Of a stretch of DNA of 64,000 nt, positions 30,618 through 40,824 are shown piece after piece. The translations under genes and the position numbers were made by a program. Position 1 is the stretch's first letter. Every line of letters starts with the position of its first letter. The notes beneath the pieces are model-generated. The model saw nothing but the letters and a program-made list of their open reading frames with translations. It was not told where the DNA came from and searched no databases. The stretch covers positions 3,410,001-3,474,000 of the forward strand of contig LR990067.1 of assembly GCA_905147135.1 (NCBI GenBank), written 5' to 3'. Source of the DNA: Blastobasis lacticolella. Lineage: Eukaryota > Arthropoda > Insecta > Lepidoptera > Blastobasidae.

Positions 30618-31100
30618 ATATCAGATTGGCTTGTGACTCGATCCAAAAGCGCGCTGTGAGAATTGTCGATGATACTATGCTCACAAGTGGTTTTGAGCCG
30701 CTGAGTCAGCGGAGGGATTTCGCCTCCCTTTGTGTGTTCTATCGCTTGTGCAACGGTGTTTGTTCTGAAGAACTGTTTGACATGATGCCTACAGCTACAT
30801 TCTATCATCGTACCGCTCGCCATCGACAGGGAGTTCATCCTCACACCTTGGAGCCAAATTGGTCGCGAACTGTGCGGTTCCAAAGGAACTTTCTTCCACG
30901 CACACTAAGGTTGTGGAATGAACTACCTGGAGAGGTTTTCCCTGGAGAGTACAACATGGAGTTCTTCAAGAAAGGGGTTAAAAGGTTTTTATGGGATCGG
31001 CAACGCGTGGGTGATGCCCCTGGTATTGCAAACGTCCATAGGCTGCGGTGACTGCTTACCATCAGGCAGGCCGCAAGCTTGTTTGCCACCTTAGTGGTAT
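30618..31100 (+). mobile_element. LINE RT C-terminal fragment
   Basis: The longest copy of the LRLWNELPGEVFPGEYNMEF family: about 140 codons of an RT C-terminal region (starting SIQKRAVRIVDDTM), a stop, then 3' UTR and A-tail at 31095. It lies between the convergent chorion genes E and F. Confidence 0.8.
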
Positions 31101-31109
31101 AAAAAAAAA

Positions 31110-31245
31110 GAAAAACATGGCGGTCACTCCACTCTAAGTACCTAATTATCGGGTCTGCCAAATCCTGGGTCATGGTCAAGGCGGACCACGGGCCCTCGTG
31201 TGCGAGAGTACAACCGGGATAGTAATGCCAAGATGATCATCAAAA
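31110..31245 (+). mobile_element. SINE2 3' end fragment
   Basis: Body and tail only (GGCGGTCACTCCACTCTAAG ... ATGCCAAGATGATC). Its middle seems to have been the target of the preceding LINE. Confidence 0.65.
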
Positions 31246-31448
31246 CAATTGAGCACTACAACGACAGACCAGTGTCACAAACTTGTCAAACCCGATGGCC
31301 AAAGCTGGAACTTAGAGTTGCCATTTTGAAATGTCATGTTAATTCCAACAACAGGTTAGATGAGTTCGTTGCATTATACATCCGTACACAGAAATATTAT
31401 AGAGGTTTCAAACTCCGCCCGAACTCACAGGCTTCCGACTGAGTACTT

Positions 31449-31679
31449 GCCCATAACAGTCCACTGCAGGACTGAGGGCCTCTCCCACGAAAGGGAAGGT
31501 TAGTGCCATAATCTCCACGCTTGGCAGGCGGATTGGAGATCGCAGTATTATAACTTAACAATGGAAAACGCTGTTGCCCATTTTCCAGCCTACGGAGACC
31601 TAGATCTCTAAGTCTTGTCTCGATAACATTAGACGCCTACAAGTGTAAGGGGTTAGTGCTATTCTACTCTGCCGGACAT
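31449..31679 (-). mobile_element. SINE1 copy 7
   Basis: Minus-strand copy with small internal deletions near the 31590-31640 block. The ends are recognisable (GCCCATAACAGTCCACTGCA and CTCTGCCGGACA). Confidence 0.75.
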
Positions 31680-31793
31680 CTCTATATGTATATTTTTCCT
31701 CTTTTCTTACAGTTGCATTCCTTGACTTTGATAACGTAAAGTAAATTCACATTTAGATCTATAATATTCAAAAACGTATATAAGTATATGTTT

Positions 31794-31930
31794 TCGAATT
31801 GATTCGAATTATCATATCTATTCGTATTGATTCGAATCGACATATTGATTTCTATTGATTTGAATCAAGGGTCAACTCGAATCATTATTCGAACTTTTGC
31901 CGGGTGATTCGAATTGATTCGAATATTAAT
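31794..31930. repeat. Degenerate TTGATTCGAAT repeat cluster
   Basis: About eight variants of the word TTGATTCGAAT or its palindromic core TTCGAA are packed in 135 bp at irregular spacing. No gene was found beside it. It could be a decayed minisatellite. Confidence 0.5.
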
Positions 31931-32134
31931 TTTCCCCATCACTAGCCGAGACGACCCTCGATAGCCAATTTACGTTATAGGAGGCTATGGTTATAGGTAT
32001 TCACCGCTGGCACCTGTACCTAAGACAGCTTACGCCATAGAGCCTAGACTTATGCCCGTACAAGAGTAGGTCAGTGCTTAAAAACGAAAATCGCACGCTT
32101 TCCAAAACCTATTTATTTATATAACAATCCGGAA

Positions 32135-32812
32135 TGTGTCTGTGGAAATTATCGAAAACCTTCAGCTCCTGGGTGTTGAGCTATCAACCAATCTCAACTT
32201 TGGACAGTACATCGAATCAAAAGCCAAGACTGCTGCAAAAAAACTTGGAATCCTCTCGAAGGTCAAGCGGTACTTCACTTCAAGGCAGTTGCTTCAATTA
32301 TATTAAGCACAAGTCCGATCTTGCATGGAGTACTGCTGCCACCTCTGGGATGGATCAGCTAAAGACCAACTGGCTGCTTTGGATTCGGTGGAAAAACGTG
32401 CAAAGAGATTAATTTGTGATCCGCAGTTAATTGAGGCTAAGCTGCAGAGCCTTGAGCATCGGCGTAGGGTTGCGCGTTTGTCGGTTTTCTACAGGTTGCA
32501 CTTCGGAGAGTGTGCGAAGCAGTTGCACGACCTCATTCCGCCGGCCCCTTTCCGCCATCGGGAGACGCGATCCGGGCGAGTGCTTCATCCTTATTTCGTG
32601 GATCTTCCAACTATCCGCACGAGCCGCTTTGGCTCGACTTTTATAATGCGTACGGCTAAGGAGTGGAATGCGTTGCCTGCGAGTGTGTTCCCTGATCAAT
32701 ATAATCTGGATGCCTTCAAGGCTAGAGTGAATAGGCTGTTCCTTCATCGCCGCCGCGTTGTCACTTACCACCAGGTGAGGTGGCGGTCAAATGCCTGGCT
32801 AGTAAAGTAATA
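32135..32812 (+). mobile_element. LINE RT C-terminal fragment (second family)
   Basis: The plus strand from about 32290 encodes the RT C-terminal region (blocks [61 protein letters not shown]) to a stop near 32810. Pieces of this family also lie at 16266-16545 (+) and 8655-8765 (-). Confidence 0.8.
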
Positions 32813-32844
32813 AAAACAAAAAAAAAACGGTAATATTAGAGTGG

Positions 32845-33150
32845 TGAATAAGGTCTCTAGTACTCCATGGGGTAGAGATTTTGGGAACCGTGGCTTTAGC
32901 AGTATAGCGGTAAACGGTTTTTACGGGGTCGGCAACGCGTGGGTGATGCCCCTGGTATTGCAAACGTCCATAGGCTGCGGTGTCTGCGCACCATCAGGCA
33001 GGCCGTAAGCTTGTTTGCCACCGTAGTGGTATTAAAAAAAGTGCCACACCAACGTGTTATAGAGGTGGGCAACGCATTGGCGATATCCCTGGTGTCGCTA
33101 ATGTCTATAAGCAGAGGTGATCACTTTCCATCAGGTAACCCGTTGTCTGC
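32845..33150 (+). mobile_element. Mosaic of LINE 3' ends
   Basis: Pieces of the GDHFPSG family (32845-32905 and 33045-33150) are interrupted by a 3' end of the 1640-1955 family (32905-33038, GGGGTCGGCAACGCGTGGGT). A nested insertion explains the order. Confidence 0.65.
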
Positions 33151-33285
33151 ATGTATTAAAAAATTGTCGGTTAGTTTGACTTCGTTGAGCGTAATAATGT
33201 CAATACAAATATGAATTCAATACGATGTCAATACGAGCCCGAAACTAGCATTGCGTTAATTACCGCCTGATATTCAAAGTTTACA

Positions 33286-33625
33286 GAGCGTCAGTGGCCG
33301 AGTAATTAAGGTATCCGATTCGTAAGCAAAAGGTGCTGGGTCCAAATCCCACGGCAGCCATGGAGCAATGACTCTTTTCTGTGTTATGTACATTAGTTGA
33401 ATACATCGGTTAGTAAGCGAGAGGTACTGGGTTCAAATTCCGCTGACGCCATGTAACAATGACTCTTTTCTGAGTTATGTACGTTAGTTGAATGCTAGCC
33501 GATGCTCTTACGGTGAGGAAAAACATCGTGATGAAACCTGCACATTCAGGCGACTGAATTGTTTAATCTGCCATATTAATCATGGATCATGGTCAAGGCG
33601 GACCTTGTGTGCGAGAGCACAATAA
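33286..33625 (+). mobile_element. SINE2 with internally repeated head
   Basis: The tRNA-like head (33290-33362) and its downstream block ACTCTTTTCTGTGTTATGTA occur once; then a second partial head (AGCGAGAGGTACTGGGTTCA, 33417 on) repeats before the body. Unequal recombination between two SINE2 copies would produce this. Confidence 0.7.
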
Positions 33626-33793
33626 TTATAATTATTTATTACAACAAAGTGTACAGAAAGGAATTACAAGGAACACTATTTTACTAACAAAAAACCACAA
33701 AATTCAGAACAAACAAGTTTATTTAAAGCGACCTACGCAACAACGTTTGAAACAAAAACTAAATAGAGTTTTCCAACAAAACATCTTAAGTGC

Positions 33794-34833
33794 TTATAGC
33801 ACCATTTGGTTACCACAACCGCAACCATTGAAGACTGACACCAAACCATCAGCTGGTATATAACCTTCGAAGGTCACAAAGCCAAGTACTGGCACGTTGC
33901 CAACAACTGTAGTGGCGCCAGCAATAGGCAATTCACCAATCACAGCCACTTCGCCTGTGCCAGTAGTCGCTACGCCAGAGCTCGCTATGCCAGAGCTTGC
34001 AATGCCAGAGCTAGCCATGCCAGTGCCTGCCAAGCAGTTGGCATTAGAAGGAGCAATGAAGGTTGTTGCGATTGGCGCCTGTTGCAGTTGTATGTTGGCG
34101 GACTGGCTGCTGTGACATCCGCTGTTGGCAGGGTTCAGTACGAAGCCGTTGGTGTTCTGAAAATTTGAAAAGTATACGTTAGTGAGGAGTCACATTTTTA
34201 GCTCCAGGTTTCGGCTGAGATTTAGTTCGACTAGATATTTTAAAGAACCCGTCATTTGTATTCAAACATTAGTTTATTAATATAGGTTCAGTGATGTAGA
34301 TATAACTGATGGAGCGTCGGTGGCCGAGCGGTTACGGTATCTGACTCGTAAGCGAGAGGTACCGGGTTCGAATCCCGCTGCGGCCATGTAACAATGACTC
34401 TTTTCTAAATTACGTACATTACAGAGCGTCACAATTGTTATTTTAATTTAGTAAGGTTGAACACTAACCGATACTCTTACGGTGAGGGAAAACATCGTGA
34501 TGAAAACCTGTTACCATGACTGGTCAGGTTCCCCTGGTAGCAAGGTTTCGGAGGTCAGATGGCAGTCGCTCCACTGTAATTACCTGATCGCTAAATCATG
34601 GATTCAAGGGGTCACGGGGTCAAGGCGGGCCCGGGCCCTCGTCCTCGAGAGCACAACCGGGACATTAACGCCAAGATGATGATGATGATGATGATGTAGT
34701 TATGATGGATTCAATGTAGATATCGTTCTTTTGTCACAACATGAAAAATTAAGCATGTGAATGGATCAATATCAACGTAACTTACCTGTAAAAGGAGACC
34801 CAGGGCAGACACTAACACGAATGAGAAATACAT
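33794..34833 (-). CDS. Gene F: chorion superfamily protein, A-class-like (136 aa)
   Basis: On the minus strand, exon 1 is 34833-34786 (MYFSFVLVSALGLLLQ, CAG|GTAAG) and exon 2 is 34156-33794 (acceptor TTTTCAG, ending TAA), joined in phase 0. AATAAA is at 33718-33723 on the minus strand. The mature part has an N-terminal arm with three Cys, a short ASSGI tandem repeat (three units of 15 bp) and, from about residue 84, the conserved A-class core: GEVAVIGELPIAGATTVVGN, VPVLGFVTFEGYIPADGLVS and a CGCG near the end. Glycines recur every six residues, as in chorion beta-sheets. The Gly-Tyr arms of typical silkmoth A proteins are absent. It is transcribed towards gene E. The role is a structural eggshell protein of follicle cells. 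Confidence 0.8.
34314..34695 (+). mobile_element. SINE2 (tRNA-derived), reference full-length copy
   Basis: A 71-nt tRNA-like head with A box (TGGCCGAGCGGTTACGG) and B box (GGTTCGAATCCC) is followed by ACAATGACTCTTTTCT. The body contains CTCTTACGGTGAGGGAAAAC and the tail ATTAACGCCAAGATGATGAT with about seven ATG units. It lies in the single intron of gene F on the opposite strand. The A and B boxes serve as internal pol III promoter in such elements. Confidence 0.85.
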
Positions 34834-34906
34834 GTTTAAAATGAGTAAAACAATCGACTTGACTGAGCGAAGATTGTAAATGCATAATTATTACAATAAT
34901 TACAAG

Positions 34907-34915
34907 CTTTATATA
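34907..34915 (-). promoter_or_regulatory. TATA box of chorion gene F
   Basis: TATATAAAG on the minus strand, about 75 bp upstream of the ATG at 34833. It fits the position seen for genes A, D and E. Confidence 0.6.
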
Positions 34916-35261
34916 CTACAATTATTGCATAAAACACATGATAAAGTAAGAATGGACAAAACGATTATTTAACTAGTAAACTGTTACGAAAAATATTACC
35001 AACGTTTATCTATGTGAAACGCAATAGATGATAATATTTTATTCTAATGCAATTATTACGTAAATCTAACTAAAAATTGTAATTCGGATCGAATTGTGGT
35101 CCGAGTCTAAGTACGACATTGTCAAGAAAATTCCACCCTACCCCGAGCACGGGTGTTTATCCAAATGGGGTACATTTTATCTCACGCTAATCTGAGAAAT
35201 ATACGTTCTTTGGAATACTTTTGTGGGGTAACAACATAAGATCACAATATATATATTCCTA

Positions 35262-35635
35262 GGGAGCGTTTGTGGCCGAATGGTTAAGGTATCCGACACG
35301 CAAGCGAAAGGTACCGGTTTCGAATCCCACTGCGCCCATGTGACAATGACTCTTTTCTGAATTATGTACATAATTGAACATTAACCCATGCTCTTACGGT
35401 GAGGGAAAACATCTTGATGAAACCTGCACATTCAGGCGAATGATTGTGTAACCATGATCCAATCTGGTCAGGTTCCCCCAGGGGAACGGGTAGCGGTAGC
35501 TGGTAGCGGGGTCTCGGAGTCGCTCCACTGTAATTAGATGATCTGCCAAATCCTGGACTACATCAAAGCGGACCCCGGCCTTCATGCGCGAGAGACCAAC
35601 CGGGATATTGACGCATAGATGATGATGATGATAAT
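35262..35635 (+). mobile_element. SINE2 copy
   Basis: A full-length plus-strand copy with tRNA-like head (35265-35338), body and GATGATGATGAT tail. Confidence 0.8.
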
Positions 35636-35698
35636 GACTATATCTTGATTCCTAATCTAGGAGAGCTTGCCATATCTGCAAATATATAAAGAAATAAT

Positions 35699-35825
35699 CA
35701 TCTTGGCGTTAATGTCCCGGTTGTGCTCTCGAGAACGAGGGCCCGGGGTCCGCCTTAACCATGATCCAGGATTTGGCGATCAGGTAATTACAGTGGAGCG
35801 ATTACCATCTGACCTTCGGCGTCAT
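35699..35825 (-). mobile_element. SINE2 3' end fragment
   Basis: Minus-strand tail and body only (CTTGGCGTTAATGTCCCGGT ... GACCTTCGG). It is truncated where the repeated words CATATCTGCAAATATATG start, which also occur at 35669-35690. Confidence 0.7.
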
Positions 35826-36154
35826 ATCTGCAAATATATGGGAAATTATTTGACCGTGATACATCCGAGCTACGGCCAAGGCTCGGCTCGGACCCGGCAC
35901 GGTATACCCAACAAGGGACACAGTGGTGTGCAAAATAAATAACTTTAAGACTGGAGATTTATCGTCAGACGTATCCGTGGATAGCGTGAGTGTTGTGTGC
36001 CGTGAAGTAAAATAGATTTAATTTAAATTTTTAATACATTTAAATTAAGCCTAACCTAACCTAATGACTGCGATTAATGTTAGATCAACAATAGTTCATA
36101 TATAAGTAGAGAATGCAAAAAGCCACTTTTTCACGGTAACCCAGAAAGCGTTAT

Positions 36155-36451
36155 GTGGAAAACGATTTTGTTCGTCGTGCGTGTAAATATCACAATGAGC
36201 ATCTTCTTGACGTAGATATGTTTTTGGATACTTTACCAAAGTCTGGATACGTTCCCACCCATGGTTTACTAATTTTAAAGTTTAAATTACTTCATAATTT
36301 GAAATTATTTATGGATAAAAACTACTTTCATATGTTTGATAGATATACAGGAATAACGAAATGCAATTTTTTGGTAAGATTTATAATTACTTTAGAAATT
36401 ACCCGTCGTTTTTGTGCTAATGGTTTCAGCAAATTTAGCGACGTCTGCTAA
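36155..36451 (+). other. Unrecognised 98-codon open frame
   Basis: The frame (VENDFVRRACKYHNEHLLDV at its start) has no ATG at its 5' end; the first in-frame ATG is at 36211. It ends TAA, and AATAAA-like sites lie near 36497-36520. The composition looks like a real polypeptide fragment (FDRYTGITKCNFLVRF), but I recognise no domain. It may be a retroposed or transposon-borne piece. Confidence 0.25.
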
Positions 36452-36726
36452 ATAGTGAAAACCTCAACTTCAAAAAAGAATTATATTGTGATAAAATAAA
36501 CATTTTGTACGAAATAAATATTGTATTATGTGTCACAACCTCCTCTTTGCATAACATGTATCACACATTTTCATTATTCGAAGATTTTTAGTAATTTTCA
36601 ATCTCTTAAGTTGTCGAAGCCATATTTGGTTTCGTATGCATTCAAATACTTTATCATTGAGACATAAATGGGTTAGTATGCATTGAAGCTTATTAGTTTG
36701 TATTTACAATTAATCTACAGGTTTTG

Positions 36727-36922
36727 GCCTCTTTTTGGGTCAGCGTTTAAGCCTCGCTATTCAGCGGGGCAACGCGGCCAGTCTTCTGGGGACGTTTCCA
36801 AATTCGGGGGACCTGGGGCAAGTTTTTTATCTTTAGTTTAGTTAGAATTAAGGTTGGTGTTAGAGTAAGAATTTTTTTTTATTATAATTGTAAATTGTAA
36901 TTTAAACTGTAAATAAAAGTTG
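36727..36922. repeat. Dispersed repeat R2-type block, copy 1
   Basis: A 195-bp block beginning TGGCCTCTTTTTGGGTCAGC and ending AACTGTAAATAAA occurs almost unchanged at 41950-42143, with its first 40 bp again near 50980-51015. The terminal AATAAA and the T/A-rich end suggest the 3' end of a retroelement. Confidence 0.65.
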
Positions 36923-37049
36923 ATGTCAATGTTAAAATACAATTAATTAAAGTAATCTACAGGTTATGGTTTCGTTTTATTTCTTTCCATCATAAACACC
37001 AATGGCACCAGGCAATGAAAAGGGCTATGCTCGGAGTCTCGTTGCGCGA

Positions 37050-37115
37050 TCGAATCAGACCGGCATTTGAGGAGATCTCTGGGGGACGCCTATGCCCTGC
37101 AGTGGGCGTCTTCAT
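37050..37115. mobile_element. RTE-like 3' end remnant
   Basis: GAGGAGATCTCTGGGGGACG followed by CCCTGCAGTGGGCGTCTTCATCAT matches the end of the remnant at 8086-8315. Confidence 0.45.
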
Positions 37116-37246
37116 CATAAATATCCAATAGCAATCCACTGCTGAACTTGAGCCTCTTCTACATCAGTGGAGGGTCTGGCCATAATTTCTGCTTTGCTTA
37201 GATATTTGAGAGCTCTCTTCTGCTCTCTTTTGCTCTCTTCCACAAG

Positions 37247-37529
37247 AGGTCGTCCAATAACGACTTCTGTAACTGGATCTCCAACTACATGTCACCCGGG
37301 AAGTCCTGTAACTACATTCCATTCTGGAACATCCACTCGACATAATGAAATGAGAAAGGCTCCAGCAAAATGCCAAGAGTTACCCCTGAATGGCACTAGT
37401 ATCGACAAATGTGCCAAGTTTGCTCACGAAAAACACACTAAATGCCCAAAATTTGGGGTACCTATTTTAAGTTATACTGAAAAAAGTAATTGCGTTTCAG
37501 AATTTCATCAACAACAACGTTATTTATAA
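37247..37529 (+). CDS. Candidate terminal exon of an unknown Cys/Thr-rich protein
   Basis: A long pyrimidine tract (GCTCTCTTTTGCTCTCTTCC) runs into ACAAG at 37246, an excellent 3' splice site, followed by 94 open codons and TAA. The peptide has six Cys (ITTSVTGSPTTCHPGSPVTT; KCAKFAHEKHTKCPKFGVPI). A segment, FGVPILSYTEK, resembles YNGLPVLKYTES at the end of the repeat protein encoded at 3899-5527. No upstream exon of matching phase was identified, so the gene model is incomplete and it could be a pseudo-exon. Confidence 0.3.
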
Positions 37530-37639
37530 ACTGACTAATACTAAAAAAAGATACACTTCCGGAAACCAGCACCATCTTTTAGTATGTTGTAAAGTATGTC
37601 ATTCTCTTCTGTAGATACATTTTATTCTTTATGGTCATC

Positions 37640-37839
37640 ACTACATAGTATAAAACAAAGTCGCTTTCTCTGTCCCTATGTCCCTTTGTATGCTTAAATC
37701 TTTGAAACTACGCAACGGATTTTGATGCTGTTTTTTTTAATAGATAGAGTGATTCAAGAGGAAGGTTTTTAAGTAAGAAAAAAAGGGTAGGTAAGGGTAA
37801 AATAGGTGTACGCGTACGAAGTCGCGCCGGGTCCACTAG
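37640..37839 (+). mobile_element. Short Helitron-like (Lep1-type) element
   Basis: Contains the word string common in lepidopteran genomes, CTTTGTATGCTTAAATCTTT, then ACTACGCAACGGATTTTGAT and AATAGATAGAGTGATTCAAG. It ends GAAGTCGCGCCGGGTCCACTAGT, matching the CTAG-T end of Helitron-related short elements. It is non-coding. Confidence 0.55.
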
Positions 37840-39130
37840 TTCTGAATAAGAAACAACTGGGAGACAATCTCTAAACTCTTTCGTTCTCCAGCTATGACGT
37901 TATAAACATGGCCGCCGCCGCGTTCTTATATTTGCTTTTAAAACCGGGTATCAAACGACGCAGAATAAAAAGTACTACAACTACGATATTATTATCACAC
38001 ACAATCGTATAATCTATGGTGTCGGAGGCCAAGATCCACTTTGGGTCGCTGAGCCAGCGCAGTAAGTAAGTATAAATAATATAGTTTCTGAGATAATCAA
38101 GATTATATTAAAAATTTACAAAAAATAAGTCTGTTCTTATTTTTTAACATAACCCATACCCAGTTTTACTCATAACTTTAGCGCAAAATAATGTACAAGG
38201 AAAATAAAGGCACAATAAATCAGGATATTGAAATTGTTCGGTGCCCGTTGATAGGGAAAAATTACACATGAAACGCCGTAAGATTTATAATTTTAATTAG
38301 TAATTGTTACGAGTCATAGTTATTGTTCTTTAATTAAATATATTAGTGTAGTAATAAACCTATTGTACATCTGTATGAGACAGATATTTACTGCTGATCG
38401 AATGTCAAATACATATTTTTTCACCTATGTAACACGCAGTAAAAACAATAAAGATTTTTATGATTATGATTATTTTAATTTTGCATAAAATGCGTTAATT
38501 AATGAGATAAATTTAAAAAAAACCAATGAGTTTAAGTAATGTGTCTGTAAAATAAACGTATTAGTATGTTATATATTACAATCAACATATATTATATCAG
38601 GCGGACCCTGGGCCCTCGCGTGCTGCGAGGGGACGCAACCCGGACATAACGCCAAGATGATGATGATGAACGTTATATATTACATTAAGTATAGTTCGGA
38701 TTAAGAAGAAATCAGTTAAAGGAGTGTTGAATTTAGTTCGTTTTTCACGCACCGACATTTTGTGCACCACTCTTTGCACTTGCAAGATAGTAGTTCTTTG
38801 CAATTGACGCTAGATTATTTTGCCATCCCGAACTGCATGCTTCGGGGTCTTTATTCAGACAGTGGGTCCTGGGCCTGCAATGCCGCTCTTTTTACATGTT
38901 GGAGGATTCTTGCGTTGGAGGAATATACATCCGTTGTGTCACTTGTAAACCACAAATTCTTCAATTAACGCGAATTCGTGACTAGTTTGACATGGTTTCA
39001 TCCCACAAGAGTATGCTTGGATGCAAGCAAAACTATAAGCAAACGGTAAGATGACGATTAGTACAGAAGCCTCTCGGTCAGGACAATAGTCAAGCGGGAC
39101 TTGGTGAACGCTGTAACAGGACACATTAGG
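37840..39130. other. Intergenic, mostly unrecognised
   Basis: AT-rich DNA with one SINE2 tail (about 38598-38670, GGCGGACCCTGGGCCCTCGC to GATGATGATGA). Nothing else is supported. Confidence 0.4.
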
Positions 39131-39144
39131 AATATTGCCATTTT

Positions 39145-39420
39145 TTGTCATTTATCTTCATTCTGCCTCCGGCCAGCCAATACCCGTTCTAGGGGAGACG
39201 TCAGTCACGATGTATATCGGCGTGTCAGCGTACATTCAAAAGGTTATCGTGGCTGAAATTATGGAAAACTGCATCTTGGGCCTAGACTTCATGAAGAAAT
39301 ATAACTGCAAAAAGAAATATAACTGGTGTGCTATGTGTAATAAATGTCTTTTCTTTCTTTCACTTCAAAATAGATGTCACTGATGGAATTTTGAAGTGTG
39401 GTAATGAGATTTTCATACTT
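39145..39420 (+). mobile_element. LTR-retroelement protease remnant
   Basis: The plus-strand frame reads HSASGQPIPVLGETSV, then VIVAEIMENCILGLDFMKKY, typical of the C-terminal half of a gypsy-like protease region. After about 60 bp of foreign sequence (39300-39370) it continues with VTDGILKCGNEIFILGGT. The interruption makes it non-functional. Confidence 0.65.
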
Positions 39421-40214
39421 GGAGGAACCACTGGCATGTAACTTGTCTGAATAAAATTATAGTAACTGCACGAGCACAGGCTCAGGTAAAGGTGAAGTTG
39501 CCATCGGCTAGTAAGAACGAGCCGAATAGCTGTGTACTGGTGAAGCGCCGCACAAAACAACGGGTCGATAGCTACTAACAGCAAGAACCCTTGTCAGTGG
39601 AAGCAAAACTGCAGTGGGTTGTAAATCTGTACGACCACGACGTTAGTTTGAATGAAGGCGATATTGTTGGGAAATGCGAGTAAGTTTGTGACGGTCCCAC
39701 CTAAGCTCAAATATTAAATAGGTACGATTAATCAGATTTAGGTATTATTCTATTCGCAAGTGAATAGGCACACTTAGGTAGTCTAACTAAATACCTAAGT
39801 AGTAACAATCTAGATAAGTACCAGACATCACCTAAAACAATTCCCTTCCTAGAATATACCTAAAACAGTTACCTTCTAACTATGGGGAGGTAAGCATCAA
39901 TACTTGCTTGTAATAAAATAGATGGGGACATTTTAATAATTACTATATTTCACAATTTGTTACCTACTTAAATACAGATACCTGAGTACAAGTTATTCAC
40001 GCCCTTAATGCCTACTCATAAGGCTCATTTTCCGCTGAATGCAAGCGTCGAGTTAAGTTGGTATTCAGAAGGCCAAACAAATAACAACCTTATTCGATTA
40101 TCATTAGAGCGTAAGTTCCATCGGCATCGAGAGATTGTGTCGTATAAATCGCATGTGTTTCCTGTGAAACAGAAATCTTTTAGTGAAATATCGTCCTTAT
40201 CGCATTACGTATAG

Positions 40215-40740
40215 AGCGTGCTTTCAATTGTCGTTTCGCGCGAAATATACCTACTGTGATCCTACGAAACGTTTCGCGCGAAACAAAACTACAGAGATTC
40301 TGAGAATTGCTTCGCGTTAAACATACCTACTGTGATCCTACGAAACGTTTCGCGCGAAACAAAACTACAGTGATTCTGAGAAATGCTTCGCGTTAAACAT
40401 ACGTACTGTGATCCTATGAAACGTTTCGCGCGAAACTAAACTACAGAGATTCTGAGAATTGCTTCGCGTTAAACATACCTACTGTGATCCTACGAAACGT
40501 TTCGCGCGAAACAAAACTACAGTGATTCAGAGAAATGCTTTGCGTTAAACATACCTACTGTGATCCTACGAAACGTTTCGCGCGAAACAAAACTACAGTG
40601 ATTCAGAGAAATGCTTTGCGTTAAACATACCTACTGTGATCCTACGAAACGTTTCGCGCGAAACAAAACTACAGAGATTCTGAGGATTGCTTCGCGTTAA
40701 ACATACCTACTCTGATCCTATGAAATGCTTCCTGAAAAAG
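40215..40740. repeat. 76-bp satellite array with overlapping palindromes
   Basis: About seven tandem copies of a 76-bp unit (equivalent points at 40261, 40337, 40413, 40489, 40565, 40641, 40717). Each unit carries the perfect 14-bp palindrome GTTTCGCGCGAAAC overlapping the 10-bp palindrome GAAACGTTTC, plus a weaker half (GCTTCGCGTTAAAC). Units differ by only a few bases. CpG is abundant in an otherwise CpG-poor AT-rich setting. Confidence 0.9.
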
Positions 40741-40824
40741 ATACTTACGGGGCTTGCGCGAAAGGATTCACGTAAAGGGTATCTACGGCGATTGCGGGTA
40801 ATTGTGGGGGTTTCATGAGAACAG

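Noticed and set aside
34314..34386. tRNA-like cloverleaf on the plus strand
   Set aside because: It is the head of SINE2; the same head with the same downstream body occurs more than ten times.
36157..36220. ATGTGGAAAACGATTTTG as a signal-peptide exon for the exon at 37247
   Set aside because: The available GT donors leave phase 0 or 1, while the acceptor at 37247 needs phase 2. The link is unsupported.
40215..40740. CRISPR-like regular repeats
   Set aside because: The units are contiguous 76-bp tandem copies with no variable spacers, in an animal genome; this is satellite DNA.
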